NCBI GenBank assembly: GCA_027063075.1 | Contig: JAMOSM010000153.1 | Coordinates: 1-5,290, forward strand | Direction of reading: 5' to 3' | Length of the DNA stretch: 5,290 nucleotides | Source: Nautiliaceae bacterium | Lineage (GTDB): Bacteria; Campylobacterota; Campylobacteria; Campylobacterales; Nautiliaceae | Shown here: positions 1 to 4,399 of the stretch, piece after piece | Numbering within the stretch: position 1 is the first letter of the stretch | How the letters are laid out: the number at the start of each line of letters is the position of its first letter | Translations under genes and position numbers: made by a program | Notes under the pieces: model-generated | Databases searched by the model: none | What the model saw: the letters and a program-made list of their open reading frames with translations, nothing else | Told to the model about the DNA's origin: nothing

Positions 1-171
1 CCGGGATTTTTTACTTAAATTTCAGTGTTTGACACTAGTTATTATTACAAAGTTTAATTTTGCCGCATATACTAAATTTTATTGATAATTTTTAAATACA
101 TAATTAAAAATTTACTAATATTTTAGATTCCGAGTTTCAGAAAGTTTGATTTTACGGAGATTTTAAAGCAT
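1..171. other. AT-rich non-coding region left of the tRNA
   Basis: I see no credible gene on either strand. Frames are short and stop-rich. The longest run is frame 2 of the + strand, open from the window edge to a TGA at 83-85, and its 27-residue translation resembles no family I know. The first bases, CCGGGATTTTTT, could be the right arm and T-tract of an intrinsic terminator for a rightward gene ending outside the window, but the left arm is missing. A 5-bp inverted repeat (24-28 with 32-36) is too weak to interpret. The stretch lies directly downstream of the tRNA 3' end, where integrases often act, but no repeat of the tRNA end occurs in this window. Confidence 0.6.
29..58 (+). promoter_or_regulatory. 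Possible sigma-70 promoter pointing right
   Basis: A perfect TTGACA (29-34) is followed after 18 bp by TTTAAT (53-58), a 5-of-6 match to the -10 consensus. A second -10-like TATACT lies at 68-73. No rightward gene follows before position 1172, so a transcript would cover the AT-rich spacer and then run antisense to the tRNA, acpS and fliL. In DNA this AT-rich such matches arise by chance, so this is only a candidate. Confidence 0.25.
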
Positions 172-248
172 TGGCGTCCCCGGCGCGATTCGAACGCACG
201 ACCTTCGCCTCCGCAGGGCGACGCTCTATCCAGCTGAGCTACGGGGAC
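172..248 (-). tRNA. tRNA-Arg (anticodon GCG), CCA end encoded
   Basis: Read on the minus strand, the 77 bases fold into a full cloverleaf. The 7-bp acceptor stem is GTCCCCG with CGGGGAC, and the 4-bp D stem is GCTC with GAGC, closing a 9-base loop that contains GG. The anticodon stem is TCGCC with GGCGA, and the T stem is GTGCG with CGCGC (one G-T pair) around TTCGAAT. The discriminator base is G, followed by an encoded CCA. The anticodon loop is CTGCGGA, so the anticodon (bases 214 to 212) is GCG. It would read CGC and CGU as arginine. The usual bacterial tRNA for this box has ACG, deaminated to inosine by TadA, so a genomic G34 is unusual. About 53 of 77 bases are G or C, far above the surroundings. 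It lies 24 bp after acpS and appears to have its own promoter. Confidence 0.96.
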
Positions 249-257
249 AGGAATGAA

Positions 258-286
258 ATTATATCAAAAATTTTAAAATAATACAA
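258..286 (-). promoter_or_regulatory. Extended -10 promoter for tRNA-Arg
   Basis: On the minus strand, TATAAT (263 to 258) is preceded by TG one base upstream (266-265), forming an extended -10 element TGATATAAT. A weak -35, TTGTAT (286 to 281), lies 17 bp upstream, inside the last codons of acpS. Transcription would start near 251, only a few bases before the mature tRNA 5' end at 248. This suggests the tRNA is transcribed independently, besides any read-through from fliL-acpS. Confidence 0.6.
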
Positions 287-614
287 TAACAGCTGCAATT
301 GCAAAACCTCCATCATGAGATATTGAAAGGTCTGCTTTTTTAATATTAAATTTTTGTAGTGTCTTTTGGGAAAAATAGGGTTTGTTTTTTTCATTTTTTA
401 ATATTTCTATATCTAAAAAAGAACACTCTTTTCCTATTCCTGTGCCTAGTGCTTTTGAAAAAGCCTCTTTTGCAGCAAAATATCCTGCAATAGAAGCATA
501 AGATGAGGCAAGATTTTGTTCTTTAGAAGTCAAAATTCTGTTTAAAGCTTTTTTATTAAATTTTTTAATCATATTTTCTATTCTTTTAATTTCTACAATA
601 TCAATTCCTATCAT
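273..614 (-). CDS. acpS: Holo-[acyl-carrier-protein] synthase
   Basis: AcpS transfers the 4'-phosphopantetheine arm of coenzyme A to the conserved serine of acyl carrier protein, switching it on for fatty-acid synthesis in the cytoplasm. The 113-residue product is typical of this small trimeric enzyme (E. coli about 126). The N-terminal MIGIDIVEIKRI motif carries the metal-binding Asp5. The second signature, FAAKEAFSKALGTG (46-59), carries Glu50 and Lys54. The C-terminal SISHDGG (98-103) is the usual family ending. The ATG overlaps the fliL stop as ATGA (614-611), so translation is probably coupled. A GGAG sequence (629-626) lies 11 bases upstream inside fliL, rather far for a strong ribosome-binding site. 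The acpS-fliL pairing also occurs in Campylobacter and Helicobacter. It is intact and nothing is missing. Confidence 0.96.
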   Translation of the reverse strand: MIGIDIVEIKRIENMIKKFNKKALNRILTSKEQNLASSYASIAGYFAAKEAFSKALGTGIGKECSFLDIEILKNEKNKPYFSQKTLQKFNIKKADLSISHDGGFAIAAVIVLF

Positions 615-1123
615 TGAATAACGAACTCCGTAAAATATACATTTCTTATCTCTCCTGTAGTTAAAATTTCATTTACTTTTCTTTTAATCTCTTCTTTTAA
701 TTTTTCCTTTCCTTTAGCTGTTTGAATTTCTTCTACTGTTTTTGAAGATAAAATTCTAATAATTAAATCTCTGATAGCAGGAAGTTTTTTATCAATTTCT
801 TGTTGTAGTTCAGGAGAGTCAAGTTCAAGGTCGATTTTACATTTTAAATATCTGTTTGCATTGTTTGATACTAAATTTACTATAAAAGGGTCTAAAGGAT
901 AAATAGGTCCTATTTCAGTCATACTTTGTACTTTTTTCTTTTTTTCAACTTTTTGGGGTTCTTGAGGAGTGTTTTCTTCTTCATTTCCGCTAAGTAAAAA
1001 ATAAGCAACTAATCCTCCTATAATGAGTAATAATAAAAGCAATACCACTATTACTACTAAAAGAAGTTTATTACCGCCTTCTTTTTTTTCTTCTACTTCC
1101 TGGTTTTCTTTTTCTTCAGCCAT
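611..1123 (-). CDS. fliL: Flagellar basal body-associated protein FliL
   Basis: FliL is a single-pass inner-membrane protein that surrounds or supports the flagellar stator units and affects motor torque. The 170-residue product has the family layout: a charged cytoplasmic N-terminus (1-19), one very hydrophobic Leu/Val/Ile segment (about 20-44), an acidic then lysine-rich linker (45-65), and a periplasmic FliL domain (about 68-170). Recognisable domain pieces are YPLDPFIVNL (75-84), YLKCKIDLEL (92-101), the helix around LPAIRDLIIRILSSKT (114-129) and the final IRNVYFTEFVIQ. The ATG at 1123 has a good AAGGA site (1133-1129) five bases upstream. The gene starts a two-gene unit with acpS and is transcribed away from mlaE. 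No other flagellar gene is in the window, which fits the scattered flagellar genes of Campylobacterota. Confidence 0.95.
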   Translation of the reverse strand: MAEEKENQEVEEKKEGGNKLLLVVIVVLLLLLLIIGGLVAYFLLSGNEEENTPQEPQKVEKKKKVQSMTEIGPIYPLDPFIVNLVSNNANRYLKCKIDLELDSPELQQEIDKKLPAIRDLIIRILSSKTVEEIQTAKGKEKLKEEIKRKVNEILTTGEIRNVYFTEFVIQ

Positions 1124-1141
1124 ATTAATCCTTTTTGATTG

Positions 1142-1150
1142 TGTTATAAT
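1142..1150 (+). promoter_or_regulatory. Extended -10 promoter of mlaE
   Basis: TGTTATAAT is an extended -10 element, with TG at 1142-1143 and a perfect TATAAT at 1145-1150. No convincing -35 is present. Transcription would start near 1157, giving a leader of about 15 bases that contains the AAAAAAGG site before the TTG start at 1172. The element shares bases 1145-1148 with the opposing fliL -10. Confidence 0.55.
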
Positions 1151-1170
1151 TTTAACAAAAAAGGTATCAA
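1143..1170 (-). promoter_or_regulatory. Promoter of fliL-acpS
   Basis: On the minus strand, TTGATA (1170 to 1165) and TATAAC (1148 to 1143) each match the sigma-70 consensus at 5 of 6 bases, with a 16-bp spacer. Transcription would begin near 1136, leaving a leader of about 13 bases, just enough for the AAAAAGGA ribosome-binding site (1136-1129). I see no sigma-28 or sigma-54 flagellar-type element. A second TATAAT on this strand (1196-1191, inside mlaE) has no -35 and would give a longer leader. Confidence 0.55.
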
Positions 1171-1180
1171 TTTGATAACC
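1157..1180 (+). promoter_or_regulatory. mlaE ribosome-binding site and overlapping inverted repeat
   Basis: AAAAAAGG (1157-1164) lies 7 bases before the TTG at 1172, which fixes that codon as the start. It overlaps a near-palindrome: TATCAA (1165-1170), one T, then TTGATA (1172-1177), flanked by GG (1163-1164) and ACC (1178-1180). In RNA this could fold into a small hairpin that places the GG in the stem and the start codon in or near the loop. It could equally be a DNA operator, since its left half is also the fliL -35. Confidence 0.45.
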
Positions 1181-1951
1181 AAATTTCTCTATTATATCGG
1201 CTATTTTTTGATTAATTTAATTAAGGGGTTTGGAAGTTTTACTATTTTTCAGCTTTCTGTTATTAAACTTATGTTTAAACCGCCTTTTAGAGTTAAAGAG
1301 TTGCTCTCTCAGATGCAATTTATGGGATATGGTAGTTTAGGTGTTATATTTTTAACCTCTTTTTTTACAGGACTTGTGGAAGCTGTTCAGCTTTATAACG
1401 GTTTTCATAAGTTTGGAGTAGAGGATTTTATGGGATATACTATATTTATTTCTATTGTAAAAGAATTAGGTCCTGTTTTTGCAGCTTTAATGGTAATAAG
1501 CCGTGGTATTAGTGCCTATGCAGCTGAACTTGGAAGTATGAGGGTAACTGAACAGATTGATGCTCTTGAAGTTATGGCTGTTGATTCAAAACAGTATCTT
1601 ATTGTTCCGAGGATTTTAGCTACAGTTATTTCTTTACCTCTTTTGATAATATTTTTTGATGCCGTTTCAAATATAGGGGCTTATTTAATTTCTGTTTATT
1701 CTTTAGATGTTAATGGATATGCTTATTTAGATAATTTAAGACAGTTTGCAGAAATGAGAGATGTAAATGAGGGGATTATAAAAGGGATAGTTTTTGGATA
1801 TATAATAAGCGCAATAGGAACATATATAGGTTATAATACAAGAGGCGGTGCTAAAGGGGTAGGGCAAAGTACCACAAAAGCCGTGGTTTATTCGTCTGTA
1901 TCTGTCTTTATTGCAGATTATATTCTTGCAGCCTTTTTCTTGGTATTTTAA
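1172..1951 (+). CDS. mlaE: MlaE-family phospholipid ABC transporter permease
   Basis: MlaE is the inner-membrane permease of the MlaFEDB-type (MCE) transporter, which moves phospholipids between the inner and outer membranes. From the TTG at 1172 the product is 259 residues, matching the E. coli length of about 260. The diagnostic block at about 97-150 is very well conserved: KELGPVFAALMVISRG with Glu98, then AAELGSMRVTEQIDALEVM, ending VPRILA. Hydrophobic membrane segments lie near 55-70, 91-110, 147-175 and 202-222, with a last one at 240-259. The late GAKGVGQSTTKAVV motif (227-240) is also typical. Reading could begin at a TTG at 1139, but that lies upstream of the likely -10 box and has no ribosome-binding site. 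The usual partners, an MlaF ATPase and an MlaD/MCE protein, are not adjacent. The stop codon interlocks with that of convergent ftsZ. Confidence 0.94.
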   Translation: MITKFLYYIGYFLINLIKGFGSFTIFQLSVIKLMFKPPFRVKELLSQMQFMGYGSLGVIFLTSFFTGLVEAVQLYNGFHKFGVEDFMGYTIFISIVKELGPVFAALMVISRGISAYAAELGSMRVTEQIDALEVMAVDSKQYLIVPRILATVISLPLLIIFFDAVSNIGAYLISVYSLDVNGYAYLDNLRQFAEMRDVNEGIIKGIVFGYIISAIGTYIGYNTRGGAKGVGQSTTKAVVYSSVSVFIADYILAAFFLVF

Positions 1952-3063
1952 TCTTTTGCTTTTCTTATCCAAGATGGAATATCAAGAGTATCACTGTCTA
2001 ATTCGATACTGTCTCCTGAAACTTTCTTTTTCATAAGAAGTTCATTTACTTTATTTTGCACTTTAATATCCGGTTTGTTTGAGGGCTTATTATCTTTTTC
2101 AAATCCAGTTGCTACTATTGTTACTTTAATTTCATCCGGGGCAAGAGAATTGTCTGTTGTTGTACCAAAAATGATATCCGCATCATCATCAGCTTTTTCA
2201 TAGATTAAGTTCATACTCTCTTCCATTTCAACTAATGGATAATCTTCGTGAAGTGTAAAATGAACAAGTACGCCCATTGCTCCATCAATTGAGATATTAT
2301 CAAGAAGAGGTGACTCAATTGCTTTTTTGATTGCGTTAAATGCTGCATTTTCTCCTTTTTCTTCACCAACTCCCATAAGTGCAAGACCTTTGTGAGACAT
2401 TACTGTTTTTAGGTCGTTAAAGTCTACGTTGATATCATTTTCTCCATAGCTTATTACCATATTAGCAATACCGCTTACAGCTTTATATAAAACATCATCT
2501 ACTAAACTAAAAGCTTCCCTTCTTCCTACGTTTCTATCAATTATTGTTAGGATTTTGTCATTTGGAATTACAACTATTGAATTTGCTTCGTTTTTTAATT
2601 CGTTTGTTCCTATTTCTGCTAACTTTCTTCTTTTAGGTCCCTCAAAAGTAAAAGGTTTTGTTACAACCCCAATTGTTAAAGCGCCAATTTCCCTTGCCGC
2701 TTTAGCTATAATAGGTGCAGCTCCTGTTCCTGTTCCTCCTCCCATTCCGGCTGAAATAAATACTAAATCCGCTCCCTTTAATGTATCTTTTATTTCCTCA
2801 TAACTCTCTTCAGCTGCCTTTGCGCCAAGTTCTGGTCTCATTCCTGCTCCAAGCCCTTTTGTTAAGTTGCTTCCAAGCTGGATTTTTTTGTGGGCTTTTG
2901 AAGTTTTTAGAGCCTGCATATCTGTATTTGCTGCAATAAGTTCTACATCTTTTATTCCCTTTTCAGCAATATAGTTAATCATATTGTTACCACCGCCGCC
3001 AACACCGATAACTTTTATTTTTGGTCCGTCATTCATTTCGTTTATTACAAATAGTTCTTCCAT
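1948..3063 (-). CDS. ftsZ: Cell division GTPase FtsZ
   Basis: FtsZ is the tubulin-like GTPase that polymerises at mid-cell to form the division ring. The 371-residue protein is complete. The nucleotide-binding GGGGNN is at 22-27 and the tubulin signature GMGGGTGTG at 106-114. The T7 synergy loop at 212-217 (Asn212, Asp214, Asp217) completes GTP hydrolysis in the neighbouring subunit. The C-terminal half of the core ends near 320, followed by a short lysine/aspartate-rich linker of about 40 residues. The tail DIPSWIRKAKD (361-371) is the conserved peptide that binds FtsA and other partners, here with Trp365 where many species have Phe. The ATG has an AAAGGA site (3076-3071) 7 bases upstream, within the 14-bp gap after ftsA. 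Its stop overlaps the mlaE stop, and no terminator hairpin is visible. Confidence 0.98.
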   Translation of the reverse strand: MEELFVINEMNDGPKIKVIGVGGGGNNMINYIAEKGIKDVELIAANTDMQALKTSKAHKKIQLGSNLTKGLGAGMRPELGAKAAEESYEEIKDTLKGADLVFISAGMGGGTGTGAAPIIAKAAREIGALTIGVVTKPFTFEGPKRRKLAEIGTNELKNEANSIVVIPNDKILTIIDRNVGRREAFSLVDDVLYKAVSGIANMVISYGENDINVDFNDLKTVMSHKGLALMGVGEEKGENAAFNAIKKAIESPLLDNISIDGAMGVLVHFTLHEDYPLVEMEESMNLIYEKADDDADIIFGTTTDNSLAPDEIKVTIVATGFEKDNKPSNKPDIKVQNKVNELLMKKKVSGDSIELDSDTLDIPSWIRKAKD

Positions 3064-3077
3064 TGTTCCATCCTTTC

Positions 3078-4397
3078 TTAAAATAAATTGCTAAACCAGG
3101 CTTTTAATTTTTGAAGAAGACCGGGTTCTTTATCGTTCATAATGTTTTTAATGTCTTCTTTTTCTGTTTTTTTTGTAGGTTCTTTTGTTAAAACTGGAGT
3201 TGTTATCTCTTCTAATGAATATCTGCTTCTAAAGTTTCTGTTTGAATCAATTTCATATGTCAAGCCTTCTTTTTTTCCATATAATAAAAGACCTATAGGA
3301 GTTGCAAATTCCGGCGCTTTTAGATTTTCAAAAAGACCGTCTATGTTTTTTGGAATGCCGACTCTTACCGGCAGCCCTTCAAAAAAAGCTGATGCTATTT
3401 CTTTTATATTGTAAAAATTAGTAAATCCTCCTGTTAAAACTACTCCAGCACCTATTTTGTTTTTAAGGCCTGAATCTTCTATCTGTTTATGCAAAAGTAA
3501 AAATGTCTCTTCAATTCTTGCACTTATTACCTGAGTAATTGTTGTAATTGAGGCTTTTTGTTTTTCTTCTTCATTACCTATTACTGAAATTTCAATTAAA
3601 TCTTCTTCATTTTTTACATATTCTTCGAAATTTAGTTTAATTGCTTCTGCATCTGCAAGGGGAGTGTGAAGTGCCATTGATAAATCATTTGTTATGTGGT
3701 GGCTTCCAACCCCTAAGTAATCGGTATATCTTAAAGCTTTGTTTATAAAAATTGCTAAATCAGAAGTTGTTGCTCCTATGTCAATTAAAGCTACTCCAAG
3801 TTCTTTTTCATCTTCTTTAAGTACCGAAAGACCGCTTGCGTATCCTGCTGCTACAATGTTTTCTATTTCAAGTCCTGCAAGCTGCAAAGTTTTTTTAAGG
3901 TTTTCAATTCCGCTTTTTTGAGCTGCTATTATATGTAAAGACACTTCAAGCCTGCTGCCGCTCATTCCCGCTGGGTCTTCTATATCGCTTAAGTTATCTA
4001 CTTTAAAATTATAAGGAATTGCCTGAAGAAGCTGATACTCTTGCGGGATGTTTGCATTATAAATTGCAGTTTGTATAACTCTGTTTATCTCTTTTATTGT
4101 AATTTCGTTTCCGGGTACATTTACTATTCCATAACTTGTTATGCTTTTTGTGTATGCCGATGAAATTGAAACTATAGCTTTTTTTATATCAATTCCGGCT
4201 ACTCTTTTAGCATCGTTTAAGGCTTGTTTTATAGATTTTGAAGCATTATCTATATTAGTAATGGCTCCTTTTTTTATTCCTTTACTTTTAGCAATACCAA
4301 CACCGCTTATGGAAATATTGTCTAATCTTTCATCATAGTTTGCAATTACTGCCGTTGTTTTAGAGCTTCCTATATCAACTGCTAAAATATTTCTCAA
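3078..4397 (-). CDS. ftsA: Cell division protein FtsA
   Basis: FtsA is the actin-like ATPase that anchors FtsZ filaments to the inner membrane and recruits later division proteins. The 439-residue product is slightly longer than the E. coli protein (about 420). It has the phosphate-1 motif DIGSSKT (8-14), the FtsA-specific SHS2/1C region (about 85-165), the phosphate-2 motif DIGATTSD (206-213) and the adenosine motif around VLTGGF (320-325). A polar linker (about 378-424) leads to a C-terminal amphipathic helix, GLLQKLKAWFSNLF (426-439), the membrane-targeting sequence. The start codon is TTG: it lies two bases after the upstream stop, has AAAGGA (4409-4404) 6 bases before it, and gives the expected N-terminus RNILAVDIGSS. 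No ATG serves better. It sits between the PpiD-like gene and ftsZ in one tight operon. Confidence 0.97.
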   Translation of the reverse strand: MRNILAVDIGSSKTTAVIANYDERLDNISISGVGIAKSKGIKKGAITNIDNASKSIKQALNDAKRVAGIDIKKAIVSISSAYTKSITSYGIVNVPGNEITIKEINRVIQTAIYNANIPQEYQLLQAIPYNFKVDNLSDIEDPAGMSGSRLEVSLHIIAAQKSGIENLKKTLQLAGLEIENIVAAGYASGLSVLKEDEKELGVALIDIGATTSDLAIFINKALRYTDYLGVGSHHITNDLSMALHTPLADAEAIKLNFEEYVKNEEDLIEISVIGNEEEKQKASITTITQVISARIEETFLLLHKQIEDSGLKNKIGAGVVLTGGFTNFYNIKEIASAFFEGLPVRVGIPKNIDGLFENLKAPEFATPIGLLLYGKKEGLTYEIDSNRNFRSRYSLEEITTPVLTKEPTKKTEKEDIKNIMNDKEPGLLQKLKAWFSNLF

Positions 4398-4399
4398 CC

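Noticed and set aside
2..85. Possible tail of a rightward gene entering from the left (27 residues to TGA at 83-85)
   Set aside because: Composition is like random AT-rich DNA and the CCGGGATTTTTT inside it looks more like a terminator edge. It cannot be fully excluded without the sequence to the left.
131..171. TCCG/CGGA pairing downstream of the tRNA, considered as its terminator
   Set aside because: It has only four paired bases, a loop of over 20 bases and no T-run, which is not a convincing intrinsic terminator.
1139..1171. Longer mlaE starting at the TTG at 1139, adding 11 residues
   Set aside because: The codons overlap the likely -10 box and predicted transcription start, there is no ribosome-binding site, and the TTG at 1172 gives the family length with AAAAAAGG correctly placed.
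1736..1972. Leftward open frame opposite the end of mlaE
   Set aside because: It is antisense to conserved mlaE and overlaps the ftsZ end. The cysteine- and tyrosine-rich translation looks like a shadow frame.
1987..2014. Inverted repeat AGTATC/GATACT and direct repeat ACTGTCT near the ftsZ end, considered as a terminator
   Set aside because: It lies inside ftsZ coding sequence for the Asp/Ser-rich linker, is AT-rich with a 12-base loop, and has no following T-tract. It is explained by repeated Asp-Ser/Asp-Thr codons.
2555..2803. Rightward open frame opposite ftsZ
   Set aside because: It lies wholly antisense to the conserved GTPase core of ftsZ. The proline/alanine-rich translation is a mirror of the glycine-rich motif.
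3142..4338. Three rightward open frames opposite ftsA (3142-3414, 3739-3921, 4141-4338)
   Set aside because: All are antisense to well-conserved ftsA coding sequence, lack ribosome-binding sites and resemble no family.
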